DNA of 64,000 nt from Micromonospora sp. CPCC 205371 (GCF_026130045.1 NZ_JAIBNX010000005.1:33637-97636), one strand, 5' to 3'; shown: positions 1-9,461, numbered from the stretch's first letter. A program made the numbers and translations. The notes: a model not told the origin generated them from the sequence alone.

Positions 1-133
1 GGGGCGACGAGCGTCCGGCTCGGCAGCGTGCAGGTCTGGCTGCCACGCCCCCGCGATGTGTCGGTGGAAGCCTGCGGCGGCCGTCGCCGTCGCGCTGCTG
101 CGCGAACTGCGCGGCGGGACAGAGGCACCGTAG
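1..133 (+). CDS. 3' tail of an unidentified upstream gene (partial)
   Basis: The window opens inside a coding-like stretch. The last ~20 codons in frame 2 (residues ending LLRELRGGTEAP) have strong G/C third positions and end at a TAG at 131-133, two bases before the GTG of the caspase gene. The first ~25 codons look more coding-like in frame 1 (LGSVQVWLPRPRDVSVEA), so a frameshift near position 75 is possible. In actinobacteria the gene just upstream of such caspases is often a small partner called EACC1, but too little is visible to assign this fragment to it. The product is not recognised. Confidence 0.3.
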   Translation, partial: GRRASGSAACRSGCHAPAMCRWKPAAAVAVALLRELRGGTEAP

Positions 134-135
134 CC

Positions 136-1638
136 GTGCGCCTGCCCGATCCCGACCGTTCCCGCGTTCTACTGCTCGGCGCGGCGCACTACACCGGCGG
201 CCTGCCCGACCTGCCCGCGGTCGGCAACAACCTGCGCGCCCTGCGGCGGGAACTGACCGACCCGGAGGGCGGCGGCCTGCCCGACGAGCGGTGCCAGATG
301 GCGCTGGACCCCGTCAACGCCGGCGAGGTCGGCCGGCTGCTGCACGCCGCGGCCGTCGAGGCGACCGACCTACTGTTGGTTTACTACGCCGGTCACGGGC
401 TGGTCGGCGGGCGCCGGCACGAGCTGTACCTGAGCCTCGGCAGCACCGACCCGGCCCATCCCGAGTTCACGGCGCTGCCGTACCGCGCGGTCCGCGACGT
501 GTTCCTGGACAGCCCGGCCGCCAACCAGGTGATCATCCTCGACTGCTGCTTCTCGGGGCGTGCGCTCGACGGCGCGATGTCCGGCGACGGGGGCCTGATC
601 GGCCAGATCGACGTCGCCGGGTCGTACGTGCTGACCTCCGCGCCCGCCAACAGCACCGCGCAGGCGCCGGTAGGCGCCGAGTACACCGCCTTCACCGGCG
701 AATTGGTGCGGCTCCTACGCGAGGGGATCGCCAACGGCCCGCCGATGCTGTCGCTCGGCGAGATCTACCGGCACGTGCGGGCCGCCCTCCACGCCCGGGG
801 GTACGCCGCGCCGCAACAGCGCAGCACCGAGGTGGCCGACCGGTTGGCTATCGCCCGCAACCGGTACGGCCGTCCCGCGCCGCCCCCGTCCGCCCCGCCA
901 AAGTTCGACCTCAACGACCTCTTCGGCAATGGCACGACGCCGGACGGGTCCGGCGGCGGCAAGAGCTTCTCAGACCTGTTCAGCAACATCTTCAGCGGCG
1001 GCCGGCCCGCCGCACGCGGGCGCGACATGGAGTGCACCGCGAACCTGGTCTTCCGCGAAGCAATCCGCGGCGTTACGCTGCCGCTCACCGTGCGGACTCC
1101 CACGACCTGCTCAGCCTGCGAAGGCTCCGGCGTCAAGCCCGGCACCCCACCGTGCGCCGCCTGCCGCGGCACTGGCCTGATCAAGACCTCGACCCTGGAC
1201 GAGCCCTGCCGGACGTGCGGCGGCGTCGGCATCGACGGTGAGGCATGCGGCGACTGTGCCGGCACCGGGGAGGTAACGGTGCAGCGCACCATCAATGTGC
1301 GGTTTCCTGCCGGAGTTGCTGACGGGCAGCGTATCCGGCTGGCCGGCAGGGGCGAACCAAGCCCGAATGGCGATTCGCCCGGCGACCTCTACGTCCTGGT
1401 TCAGGTCGACGCCGACCCCGTGTTCCAGCGCACCGGCGACGACCTGGTGACGACGCTGCCCATCACAGCAGCGCAGGCCCGCAACGGCGCCGACATCAGC
1501 GCGCCGACGCTGGACGGCAGCGTCAAGCTCCGCGTCCCGCCGGGCACGCCTGACGGGCGGGTGTTCCGCGTGCGCGGCAAGGGGGTCACCGTCCAGGGCC
1601 GCACGGGCGACCTGCTGGTGCGCTTGGCGGTCCGCTAG
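136..1638 (+). CDS. Caspase-like protease fused to DnaJ zinc-finger and C-terminal chaperone domains
   Basis: I chose GTG 136, which gives an N-terminus MRLPDPDRSRVLLLG typical of actinobacterial caspase-family proteins; a longer GTG start at 28 is possible but reads through low-complexity arginine. Residues about 5-250 form a peptidase C14 fold, with the catalytic His in YYAGHG and the catalytic Cys in DCCFSG. A Gly/Phe-rich linker (GGGKSFSDLFSNIFSGG) follows, then four CxxCxGxG zinc-finger motifs (CSACEGSG, CAACRGTG, CRTCGGVG, CGDCAGTG), then the two beta-domains of a DnaJ C-terminus. There is no J domain, so it should not stimulate DnaK in the normal way. The chaperone half may present substrates to the protease; that is inference. 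It is convergent with the next gene. Confidence 0.85.
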   Translation: MRLPDPDRSRVLLLGAAHYTGGLPDLPAVGNNLRALRRELTDPEGGGLPDERCQMALDPVNAGEVGRLLHAAAVEATDLLLVYYAGHGLVGGRRHELYLSLGSTDPAHPEFTALPYRAVRDVFLDSPAANQVIILDCCFSGRALDGAMSGDGGLIGQIDVAGSYVLTSAPANSTAQAPVGAEYTAFTGELVRLLREGIANGPPMLSLGEIYRHVRAALHARGYAAPQQRSTEVADRLAIARNRYGRPAPPPSAPPKFDLNDLFGNGTTPDGSGGGKSFSDLFSNIFSGGRPAARGRDMECTANLVFREAIRGVTLPLTVRTPTTCSACEGSGVKPGTPPCAACRGTGLIKTSTLDEPCRTCGGVGIDGEACGDCAGTGEVTVQRTINVRFPAGVADGQRIRLAGRGEPSPNGDSPGDLYVLVQVDADPVFQRTGDDLVTTLPITAAQARNGADISAPTLDGSVKLRVPPGTPDGRVFRVRGKGVTVQGRTGDLLVRLAVR

Positions 1639-1653
1639 GACGCCCGCGTTGGC

Positions 1654-1670
1654 GCGACGAGTATCGTCGC
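1654..1670. terminator. Hairpin between convergent genes
   Basis: A perfect 7-bp inverted repeat GCGACGA / TCGTCGC with a GTA loop lies between the convergent stop codons of the caspase-DnaJ gene (1638) and the replication-relaxation gene (1723). It has no T tract, as is common in high-GC actinobacteria. A bidirectional terminator is the simplest reading. Confidence 0.4.
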
Positions 1671-1722
1671 AGGTCCGCGCGAACGACTGCCCACTTGTGG
1701 TGCCGACTCGACGTGGGAAGTG

Positions 1723-2604
1723 TCAAACCGCGGTCGGGCCGAGGACGAGCACTCCGTTGCGGTAGTTGGGGTTGTCCAGACTGTTGGTGCCGTGGAACGC
1801 GGGCAGTTGTTCCAGGCGTACCCGGTGGTGGCCGTCGCCCGGGAGCCAGACCGCCTCGGCTGGGTTGGTGTCGTGGGTGGCGGTGGCGGTGGGCACGTCG
1901 GCGTACTCGGTGTGCAGCAGCCGGTGCAGGTGCTCCTCGCGGATGGGGCTGGCCAGCCAGAACAGCACCGGATAACGCGGCCCTCCACTGCGGACGATCT
2001 TTCGGTAGCTGACGAGCTTGGCGACGACGCGGGTCAACGGCTCGCTGCCGGTGTCGGCCTCCAGCCAGAACCCCACCGTCCGCTCCCCCACCGTCCACAG
2101 GCCATGCCCGTCCGGGTTGAACATGACTTTGGTCTGGAACGCCTTGGTGGCCGCCTCTGACCACCAGCGCACGAGGTTGGCGTGCGGTTGCCGGCGGGCG
2201 TGCTCGGCCAGCCGGACGAAGAACTCGTTGACGGTGAGCAGGTGTGTCAGGTTCGGGTTGGCGGACAGGCGGGCGATGCGCTGATTGCTCGCTCGGGCGG
2301 TGGGTTCCGGGTCGGCGCGCGCGGCGGCCTGGGATTGTTGCCCCTCGTGGCCGGGGGCCCACCGGTAGGGATCCGGGCCGGTGCCGCCTGCGGGCCGGGC
2401 GAACCGGAACCTGTCCAGCAGGCCGAGGCCGTGCAGTTCCCCGAGGCGATGCCGGCAGGTGCGCGGTGCGTGGAAGAACAGCCGCGTGATGTGGTCGGTG
2501 GTCAGCACCTGGTGGTCGTCGAGTAGTCGCATGATCTTCCGGTCGCGGCCGGTGATGTGTGGGTAGATGGCCAGCAGGCCATGAGCGGGTCGTGTACGAG
2601 TCAT
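1723..2604 (-). CDS. Replication-relaxation family protein
   Basis: This 293-residue protein has the winged-helix N-terminus of the replication-relaxation family found in actinobacterial conjugative elements: HITGRDRKIMRLLDDHQVLTTDHI, then LFF and a region rich in RHRLGELHGLGLLDRF. The C-terminal half is the usual mixed alpha/beta part of the family. Family members are thought to help replication or nicking of the mobile DNA. ATG 2604 is supported by the family-typical N-terminus. It is the last gene of the leftward transfer cluster, about 215 bp after the coupling protein gene. No catalytic relaxase was found nearby, so this may be the DNA-processing protein of the element. Confidence 0.75.
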   Translation of the reverse strand: MTRTRPAHGLLAIYPHITGRDRKIMRLLDDHQVLTTDHITRLFFHAPRTCRHRLGELHGLGLLDRFRFARPAGGTGPDPYRWAPGHEGQQSQAAARADPEPTARASNQRIARLSANPNLTHLLTVNEFFVRLAEHARRQPHANLVRWWSEAATKAFQTKVMFNPDGHGLWTVGERTVGFWLEADTGSEPLTRVVAKLVSYRKIVRSGGPRYPVLFWLASPIREEHLHRLLHTEYADVPTATATHDTNPAEAVWLPGDGHHRVRLEQLPAFHGTNSLDNPNYRNGVLVLGPTAV

Positions 2605-2755
2605 GAGGCATCACCCCTGGTGGAGGAGGAGTCCCTTTTAGGGAGTCTGCATGAGTTGATCTTTCTTCTGGACCCGACCCGGGCCGGCATACGGCCTGGT
2701 CAGGCACCTGTCAGGATTCGTGTGGTTGGCTCCGCTGGGGGGTCCCGTCGTCGGC

Positions 2756-2770
2756 GCCCCCCGCGGGGGC
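2756..2770 (-). terminator. G/C hairpin downstream of the coupling protein gene
   Basis: GCCCCC-CGC-GGGGGC forms a 6-bp all-G/C stem with a 3-base loop, inside an 80-bp run of G and C tracts just after the stop of the leftward coupling protein gene. It may attenuate read-through into the replication-relaxation gene. The low sequence complexity makes this weak evidence. The same 2605-2818 interval also holds one copy of the CCTGTCAGG element motif at 2707-2715. Confidence 0.3.
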
Positions 2771-2818
2771 CCCCCCTGCAGGCGGCCAGGGCCTCCCCGG
2801 CCGGGTGGGGGGTCCTCG

Positions 2819-5279
2819 TCAGGCCGTGCTGTTCATGCGCCGCCGCATCGCGTTGCGGGCCACCTGTTGCATCGGTGGTTCCTCACCCGGCGGGGGGTGG
2901 GCGGCGGCGACCTCCTGCCGGATCGCGGTGGCCTCGCCGACGATCGGCGTCGGCGGGTTGGTGGTGAAGGTGAACGCGGGCAGTTCCCGGTTGCCGACCA
3001 GCAGCCGGGCGGCGGCGGTGTAGATGTCCAGGTGCGCCAGGTCGTGCTCGTCGAGTTCCGGCTTGGTGTGCCTAGACAGCTCCCGGGCGTCGCTCGGGTC
3101 GACGTTGAAGACGATCTTCGATCGGGCGTTGGCCGACAGCGCCGCCGCTGTCTCCTTGGGTAGTTGGGCCAGATTCTGATGTGCCAGGACCAGCCCGAGA
3201 CGGTAGCCGCGGGCCTCGGCGAGCATGTCGTCGACGCTGCCGGGCAGGGTGAGGAAGTTGTGCGCCTCATCCACGTATAGGCAGGCGTCCTTGCGCTGGT
3301 TTTCGGGGATCGCCGTGCGGGCGATGGCGGCCTGCCACACCCGGGCCACGATCAACGAGCCCAGGATGCGTGAGGTCTCCTCGCCGAGCTGGCCTTTGGG
3401 TAGCCGGCATAGCAAGGCTCCGCCGTCGAGGATGTCGCTCATCCGGAACGAGCTGGTCGGGCTGCCGATGACTGCCTTGGCGAAGTCGCGGAGCAGGAAC
3501 TGCCGCAGCCGGGCGAGGACGGGGGCGATGACTTGGCCTCGGAAGTTCTCGTTGATCGAGTCGTACCAGGTCCAGAACCCCGCGAGGCCGTCCGGGTCGT
3601 CCAGGTCGACGGTGTAGCGGCCGCGGAAGGCCCGGTCCGACAGCAGCGGCGGCACCAGGCTCAGGGTCGAGCCCGCGTGGCGCATCAGCGTCAGGCACGC
3701 CACCCGAAGGGTGTCGTCCATCCGCGGACCCCACTGCCGTTGGAAGATCTTGGCGAAGATACCGACGAGGTTGTCCACGGCTAGGTGCGGATCGTGGGTG
3801 TCTTCGAGGGGGTTGAAGTGACCGGGATTGGGCTGGTCCGGATCGATGAGCACGATCCGCTTCGCATGCGAAGCCGGAAGGCGGTCGAGGACGTCGGTGA
3901 TCAGGTCACCGCGTGGGTCGATGACCACCGTGCCACGGCCGGCTTTGATGTCGCCGACGATCATGTTGAGCAGCAGGGTGCTCTTGCCGACGCCGGTCTT
4001 GCCGATGATGTGCATGTGTTGGCGGGCGTCGACCACGTTGAGGCCGACGCTGTGGTTGCCGATCTGTGAGCGGCCCAGCACCTTCACCCCGCGTCCGCCG
4101 GAGGGGACCTGCACGGGCGCCGGCATTGCCTTGGCCCGCGCCCGGTCCAGGCCGGGCACCGCCAAGTCCTGCGGCAGCGCGGCCATGGCCGCGAGTTCCG
4201 GGACCGTGGTCAGGAATCCGCGCCGCAGCCTTCGCCCGGCCAGGCTCGTAACGGGGGCGGGCATCTTCATACGCCGCAACCGGTTCGGGCCGGTGTAGGC
4301 CGCGCTCGCTGCGGCGAGGGTGTGTCCCAGTCCGGCCAGCCGGGCGTGGATCTGGTTGGCCCGTTCCGGATCCGGCGGCCGGGACTCGGGGTCCATGGCG
4401 ACCGCGTACCGCACCGCGATTTCGTAGTGCGGGACCTTGACGGCCTTGTCCACGACCGTGCGCGCGTCGGCCGTTGCCACCGGGTCCCGGACCTCCGGCC
4501 GGAAGCTGGGGTGGGCGGTGGCGCGGTGTCGGGTCGGTCCGGGGACGAACACCTCGACCAGCCACAGGATCGGATCGATCGCGGCCCGTGCCAGGCCGGA
4601 AACAGCTTGGGCGGCCACATCGGGCCACCCGGCTGGGTTCGTTGCTGGTTGTTGCCGCCGATCGTCGCGCCAGGCGGACCCGGCGGGCGGTGGCGGGCCG
4701 GGCCAGGACTTGGACGCAGGCGTGTTCGCAGTGGCGAACCTCGGCTCCGGCGGCGAACAGGGCACGCAGCGGGTCGGCGTCGTGTTCGGTACGCAGCGGC
4801 AGCGTGTCGGCCTGCTGCGGCCAGTGCGCCCCACCGACCTGGTCCGCGACGTCGAACGGAATCGGCCGGCCGGCGTCGGTAGTGGTGACGGTGGCGGCGG
4901 GCCACGCCGCCCGCACGGCCGCTTCGACCGCGCCGGGCGGCACGGTGCCGGGTACCCAGACGCGGATGTTCAACTGGCGGCCGGTCCAGGTGTACTCCCA
5001 CGCCAGGTGCGGGATGCCGAACACTCGGCGCCGCCACGCCGAAGGGGTGAGAACGCCGACGATGGTGGTCCAGAACGCCGCCGCCGACTCCACGGTGACC
5101 TCGGGCGGGGCAGCGATGGTGACCCAGCGGGCGCCGGCGGCGAACCGCCTGTGCCGCCACGCAAGCGTCTGGTCGCGGCCGAACACCGTCGCGACCATGG
5201 CGATGGCGGCGACGAACGTGAACCACGGCCGCGCAGCCACCCACGCCCACGCGTCGGAAACAATGGTTGGGGTTGGCAT
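2819..5279 (-). pseudogene. VirD4/TraG-type conjugative coupling ATPase, interrupted by a frameshift
   Basis: The intact product would be about 819 residues. The N-terminal part, from ATG 5279 (MPTPTIVSDAWAWV, one membrane helix), runs to about 4660 in one frame. The rest, from about 4640 to 2819, is in another frame and carries the ATPase: Walker A IIGKTGVGKSTLLL, VVIDPRGDLI, Walker B-like CLYVDEAHNFL, and the sensor region LAHQNLAQLP. The two frames meet between ARPATARRVRLARR and NPAGWPDVAAQ. The family is normally one polypeptide, so this is either a real one-base indel that inactivates the pump or a sequencing error. The coupling protein brings transfer DNA to the secretion channel. Its start overlaps the VirB4 stop (ATGA), so the reading of the N-terminal start is secure. 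Confidence 0.75.
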
Positions 5280-7051
5280 CAGTTGGTCTCTCCGATCCCG
5301 GTCACGGCCAATTTGTGCTCGCTCCCCGAGGCCAGGCTTCGGAACGGCACCCGGCTACGGCCCGCAACCAATAGACCCTCGCCTCTGGATGCCGACAGGA
5401 GCATCCGGGACTCGCCGCCGGTGAGGTTGAACGCCTCCGCCACTGCGTCGATGGACTGGGTGGATTGGCGCATCAGCACCTGCGTGGCCGCGTTCGCGAC
5501 CACGGCCAGGCCGAGGTCGGTGGACAGCACGTCGGCGGCGTCCTGCGTGATGACACACAACCCCGCCGACCGCTTGCGGGCAGCTTTGGCCATCCGGAAC
5601 AGGAACCTCGCGCCCTCGCCGTCGCGCATCAGCAGCCACGCCTCGTCGACCACAACCAACCGCCGCCTGCGGCCTTGCGACCGTGCACTCGAATCCGGCT
5701 GCGGGGTGTCGATCCCGGACCAGATCGAGTCGAGAGCAAGAAGGGTGCCGACGGTGCGCAGCTGGTCGGGCAGGTGCCGCAGCGACCACACCACCAGGTG
5801 CCCTTCGGGCCGGGTGGTGGTCGGGCCGTCGAACAGCGAGCTGAAGTTGCCGCTGGTCCAGGGCGCCAGCCGGGCGGCCAGCTGCGCGGCAGCCGGGTCG
5901 GTGTCGGCCCGCAGTGTGGCGGCCAGGTCGCGCAGCAGCGGAGCCGGTCGGCTCCAGGTGCCCGGATCGCTGGTGATCCCCGCCTTGGCATAGGTGGAGG
6001 TGATCGCCCTGTCCAGCGCGGCCCGCTCGGTCGGTGGCGGTGCCGCGCCGAGCATGACCGCGATGAGGGTGTGCAGGTACAGGCCGCGCCGGGTCAGGGT
6101 GTCGGCCCGCTGGTCGTCGGGCACATCGAGGGGGTTGATGCGTACACCGGGTTGCCCCAGCTGGACGACGGTGCCGCCGACGTGTTCGGCCAGGACCGTG
6201 TACTCGTCCTCTGGGTCGATCACGGCCACGTCCACGCCCTGATACAGGCTCCGCAGGACTTCGAGCTTGACGAAGTACGACTTGCCGGCGCCGCTCCTGG
6301 CCAGGACGACGGAGTTGTGGTTGTCCTGTGCCCACCGGTTCCAGATCAGCACCCCGGGCGAGGTGGTGTTCACCCCGTACAGCACGCCCTCCGGCGGCAC
6401 GACCAGGCCGGGCGCGGGGGCGGCGAGGTCGGCCGAAGCCAAGGGGAACGCCGCGGCGAGGGCGGTGGTGTCCAGGATGCGGCGCATCCTCAGCGGGTCC
6501 ACGCCGACCGGCAGGGTGGCCACCCAGCCCTGGTGATGGCGGAACGTGGCCGGGGACAGATCGAGCAGGACCGACGCGGCGGCCGACTTCACCCCGGCGG
6601 TGACGGCGGCCAGCTCGTCGAGGTCGCGGCCGTGGACGGTGACGTAGATGCCGGTGTCGAACAGCTTCGCCGCGCCGCGGGCCACCCGCTCGGCGAGGTC
6701 GGCGGCGTCGGCCGCGGCGGCGTCGGTGCTCGGGTCGCCGAGCCGGCCCTGATCGGCGTCCAACCTGCGGGTCGATTCCAGGCGTGCGCGCTGCTTGCGC
6801 AGCATCGGCGCCGCCGTCTGTGCCGGCACCGGGGTGACATGCATGGCGACGTCGACACGGCCGGGGTAGGACAGCAGCGGGTCCAACCAGGCTGGGCCGA
6901 CCTCGGCCGGGTAGCCGGTCACCGCGAACGTCGCGCTGTATCCGTCGCCGACCTTGACGTGCCAAGGGGTGACAGACAACGCGGCCGGGGAAGGCATCTG
7001 CTCCCCGGCCGCACCGGCCGCCTTCCTCTTGTACGCGTTCAGTTTCATCAT
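5279..7051 (-). CDS. VirB4/TraC-family secretion ATPase
   Basis: This 590-residue protein is the energising ATPase of the conjugative type IV secretion-like channel. Walker A is LARSGAGKSYFVKLE near residue 255 and Walker B is RRLVVVDEAWLLM near 468. Next come the helix AKAARKRSAGLCVITQDAADVL and the C-terminal RGEGLLVAGRSRV segment seen in VirB4 proteins. It lacks an obvious membrane segment and presumably docks at the inner face of the channel. The start ATG 7051 overlaps the stop of the upstream PrgI-like gene, and the stop overlaps the start of the coupling protein gene, so the three are translationally coupled. The frame is intact, unlike that of its neighbour. Confidence 0.9.
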   Translation of the reverse strand: MMKLNAYKRKAAGAAGEQMPSPAALSVTPWHVKVGDGYSATFAVTGYPAEVGPAWLDPLLSYPGRVDVAMHVTPVPAQTAAPMLRKQRARLESTRRLDADQGRLGDPSTDAAAADAADLAERVARGAAKLFDTGIYVTVHGRDLDELAAVTAGVKSAAASVLLDLSPATFRHHQGWVATLPVGVDPLRMRRILDTTALAAAFPLASADLAAPAPGLVVPPEGVLYGVNTTSPGVLIWNRWAQDNHNSVVLARSGAGKSYFVKLEVLRSLYQGVDVAVIDPEDEYTVLAEHVGGTVVQLGQPGVRINPLDVPDDQRADTLTRRGLYLHTLIAVMLGAAPPPTERAALDRAITSTYAKAGITSDPGTWSRPAPLLRDLAATLRADTDPAAAQLAARLAPWTSGNFSSLFDGPTTTRPEGHLVVWSLRHLPDQLRTVGTLLALDSIWSGIDTPQPDSSARSQGRRRRLVVVDEAWLLMRDGEGARFLFRMAKAARKRSAGLCVITQDAADVLSTDLGLAVVANAATQVLMRQSTQSIDAVAEAFNLTGGESRMLLSASRGEGLLVAGRSRVPFRSLASGSEHKLAVTGIGETN

Positions 7052-7935
7052 GTGCTCCGCAGGGTGATCGGGATGCCGGGCACGGCCCGAGGGCCAGGCA
7101 CCGGCGGGGCAAAAGGGTCGACCGCGGCCGCGAGCGCGGCGGTCACGGCCGGACCGTCCAGGGCGATGGTCTCCACGCCGAGTCCGGACAGCGCACGGGT
7201 GGCGGTGTCAGCGGCACGCTCGCCGGACACGACCACGAGGACCTGCCGGCGCAGCGGGTCACGGGATGCGTCCAGTTCAAGCAGGAAGGTCGCGTAGTCG
7301 TCGGCCGCCTGCTCCAGCGCCGGGTGCGGCAAGCGGGGCGCGTTGTCGGCGATGGCTTGGGCATACCCAGTCAGGTCGTGCCGGTGCGCGGAAACGACCA
7401 GCTGCGCCGGCCCGGTCAGCGAGTTGAGGAACCGGCCGAACCCGTCGAGGAGCCCGGCCTGCTCGACGCCGGTGCGTAGGTGGATGTTGGTGGTGCCGCA
7501 GGCGATGACGACCCGGTTGCCGCCTTCGCTGGTAAGCACTCCGGCTGGGCTGATCGCGGTGACCGGGGACCGCAACGGCGCGGGCAGCACCGGCTTTGCG
7601 GCCACCGCGGCGACCGAGGTCGCCCGCGGCTGGCCCGGGGCCAGGGTGCGGGGCGTGCGGGTGAGCACGAAGGCGTGCTTGAGCCACACGTCCAGGGGCA
7701 GGCCGTCGCGGCGGCCGAGCGCTATCACCACCGTGGCGGCGGCGATCGGCAGGCCGAGGATCAGCCACACCATGGGTGGCAGGGCTTGCCCGTAGGTGCG
7801 GTAGAGACCGAACCCGGCCAGCCCGACGCCGCCGAGGATGGCCAGTTGCCGGAACGTCAAACCGAACGCGATCTTGTCGGCCGCGCCGATGTTCGCGGGC
7901 ACCATCGCCCGCGGAACGTCTTCTGTGGTTTGCAT
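7048..7935 (-). CDS. PrgI/SCO6880-like inner-membrane transfer protein
   Basis: ATG 7935 is preceded by a clean GGAGG six bases upstream, so I use it instead of the longer frame that runs into the TrbL gene. The 295-residue product has a short cytoplasmic N-terminus (VPANIGAADKIAFGLTFRQL). Two membrane helices follow at roughly residues 30-70 (AILGGVGLAGFGLYR and MVWLILGLPIAAATVVIALG). The remaining soluble domain ends in PGIPITLRST. This is the arrangement of PrgI-family/SCO6880-like proteins that sit beside VirB4 in actinobacterial conjugative elements. It probably anchors the VirB4 ATPase at the membrane; that role is inferred from position. Confidence 0.75.
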   Translation of the reverse strand: MQTTEDVPRAMVPANIGAADKIAFGLTFRQLAILGGVGLAGFGLYRTYGQALPPMVWLILGLPIAAATVVIALGRRDGLPLDVWLKHAFVLTRTPRTLAPGQPRATSVAAVAAKPVLPAPLRSPVTAISPAGVLTSEGGNRVVIACGTTNIHLRTGVEQAGLLDGFGRFLNSLTGPAQLVVSAHRHDLTGYAQAIADNAPRLPHPALEQAADDYATFLLELDASRDPLRRQVLVVVSGERAADTATRALSGLGVETIALDGPAVTAALAAAVDPFAPPVPGPRAVPGIPITLRST

Positions 7936-7937
7936 TT

Positions 7938-8912
7938 CTAGCCTCCGTTGAGGAAGACACGGCGTAGCCGCCGGTAGTGGTGGTGGGTGTGCGTGCTCAT
8001 GTCGACGCGCTGTGCGGGCGCGGGGACGCGGCGGAACATGTTGCGGGTCAGCGATTGCACGGCGACCGTGCGCAGCACGAGCCCGACCGCGTTGCTGCTG
8101 TTGCCCTGGTGGGTCACGAACTTGCGCATCAGGCTGGGGATCTTGACCGTGGTCCACAGCACGACCACGACCAGCAGCAGGTTGACGATGTCCGAGCCGG
8201 GCAGGCCCAGCAGCACCGGCAGGCTGGAGTTCGGGTCGATCAGCAACTGGATGCCGGTGGAGAACACGATCGCCTGCAAGGTGGCGGTGCCCAGGCAGCC
8301 CAGCAGGGTGCGCCACCACAGGGCGGCGACCGGCTGGGTGTAGGGCAGGCAGTAGCAGGCGAGCGCGAGCGGGGCGAGCCCGGCCAGGATCACCAGCACG
8401 CCGACGCGCACGAACCAGCCGAACAGCAACGCGAAGAATAGGAACACGACCAGCAGCCCGATGATCAGTGCGAGCAGTGCGGTGCTCTTGTTGGTCAGCG
8501 CGGCCACGACATGGGTCTTGGCCATCGACACGGCCTGGCTGGTCGGCGCGGCGGTGCCGACCATCGACACCGTCAACGCGTTGGCGACCTGAATGAGCAC
8601 CGAGCACAGTGGAAGGGCGAAGTTCGAAAGAATGACCCCCACCACCAGGCGTGGCACCAGTTCCTTGACGCCGTACCGGATTTCGACGCTGTCGCCGACC
8701 ATGGTGAGGATCCCGGCGGTGATGATGGCCAGGATGTAGCAGGCGTTGACGACCAGCGCGGACTTGCCCGCGATGGTCTGGACCTGCGGCAGGACGGTGA
8801 CGTCCGGGGACAGGAACACAGACGAGGTCAGGAAGGCCAGCAGCCCGCTGAGAAGGTCGACGACCTTCTCAGCGAGCCAGTTGACCATGCCGTTCATCAG
8901 CCGGTCGACCAT
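7938..8912 (-). CDS. TrbL/VirB6-like polytopic channel protein
   Basis: This 324-residue protein is strongly hydrophobic, with about six to seven membrane segments. They include the clear blocks ACYILAIITAGILTMVG, LVVGVILSNFALPLCSVLI, ALIIGLLVVFLFFALLFGWF and LLLVVVVLWTTVKI. A positively charged tail with HTHHHYRRLRRV follows. Order and size fit the TrbL/VirB6-type proteins that form the membrane core of conjugative channels. It lies two bases upstream of the PrgI-like gene and eleven bases downstream of the pilin-like gene, in the same leftward operon. ATG 8912 is the first codon of the open stretch that leaves an amphipathic start before the first helix. Confidence 0.75.
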   Translation of the reverse strand: MVDRLMNGMVNWLAEKVVDLLSGLLAFLTSSVFLSPDVTVLPQVQTIAGKSALVVNACYILAIITAGILTMVGDSVEIRYGVKELVPRLVVGVILSNFALPLCSVLIQVANALTVSMVGTAAPTSQAVSMAKTHVVAALTNKSTALLALIIGLLVVFLFFALLFGWFVRVGVLVILAGLAPLALACYCLPYTQPVAALWWRTLLGCLGTATLQAIVFSTGIQLLIDPNSSLPVLLGLPGSDIVNLLLVVVVLWTTVKIPSLMRKFVTHQGNSSNAVGLVLRTVAVQSLTRNMFRRVPAPAQRVDMSTHTHHHYRRLRRVFLNGG

Positions 8913-8923
8913 GGTGGTGGCCT

Positions 8924-9220
8924 TCAGCCGCCGAGGATGCCTTGCAGCACCTGCAAAATCACCGGTGCGAGCACGGCCAGGGCGTAGCCGATCAGGGCGG
9001 ACTTGAGGTTCGACTTGGCCTGCTCGGCCTGAGCCGGGTCGCCTCCGGCTGCCATGTAACGCAGGCCGCCGATGACCAGGAACAGGGTCGCGACCAGGGC
9101 GAGGATGCCCATGATCCAGCCGGTGATGCCGGCAATGACCTCGCCAATGGTTTTAGGGGCGGCCAGCAGCTGCGGGACGGCACTGGCCAGGTCAGCCAGA
9201 ACAGAGATAGTGGTGTGCAT
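8924..9220 (-). CDS. Small TrbC/VirB2-like pilin-type membrane protein
   Basis: The product is 98 residues, from ATG 9220 with GGAG seven bases upstream; a GTG 15 bases further up has no such site. It has two membrane helices, ITGWIMGILALVATLFLVIGGLRYMA and SALIGYALAVLAPVILQVLQGIL, separated by a short polar loop GGDPAQAEQAKSNLK. This two-helix layout with a charged loop is that of TrbC/VirB2-type subunits and of small actinobacterial transfer-cluster proteins. It sits directly upstream of the TrbL-like gene, a common arrangement. The assignment rests on topology and context, not on a signature residue. Confidence 0.65.
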   Translation of the reverse strand: MHTTISVLADLASAVPQLLAAPKTIGEVIAGITGWIMGILALVATLFLVIGGLRYMAAGGDPAQAEQAKSNLKSALIGYALAVLAPVILQVLQGILGG

Positions 9221-9461
9221 TGCGCGGCTCCACAAAGGTGGTGGGCCGCCGCGGTGGGGAACTAGTCACAAAGGACAGTGCGGGACCGGTTGGGGGCGCT
9301 CCTCCCTTGCCGTTTGCGAAGGGCTCGATGTCAGTACGCCGTCGCCGAAGTCCATGCCGGTCCGCGAGAATCCTGTGGCCGCCGGTTGTTCCCCACCGGG
9401 CGGGCATGCCGTGGATGGCATGCACCGCCCAGATCTCGACTGTCAGCTCAGATGAACTCAT
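9192..9461 (-). CDS. Possible small protein ahead of the pilin-like gene
   Basis: From ATG 9461 an 89-residue frame (MSSSELTVEIWAVHAIHGMP...) runs to a stop at 9192 and overlaps the start of the pilin-like gene by 29 bases. It fills the otherwise empty gap between the GntR gene and the transfer genes. The N-terminal half has a reasonable composition; the C-terminal half, rich in Pro and Arg, does not look like a folded domain. I do not recognise a family. It may be spurious. Confidence 0.3.
   Translation of the reverse strand: MSSSELTVEIWAVHAIHGMPARWGTTGGHRILADRHGLRRRRTDIEPFANGKGGAPPTGPALSFVTSSPPRRPTTFVEPRNAHHYLCSG

Noticed and set aside
1586-2707. 373-codon leftward frame over the replication-relaxation gene
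   Set aside because: It overlaps the well-supported family frame completely and is rich in Arg/Pro/His without domain features.
4437-7297. Long rightward open frames (518 and 610 codons) antisense to the transfer genes
   Set aside because: They are shadows of high G/C codon bias in the leftward VirB4 and coupling genes; their composition is Arg/Pro/Gly-rich and no domain is recognisable.
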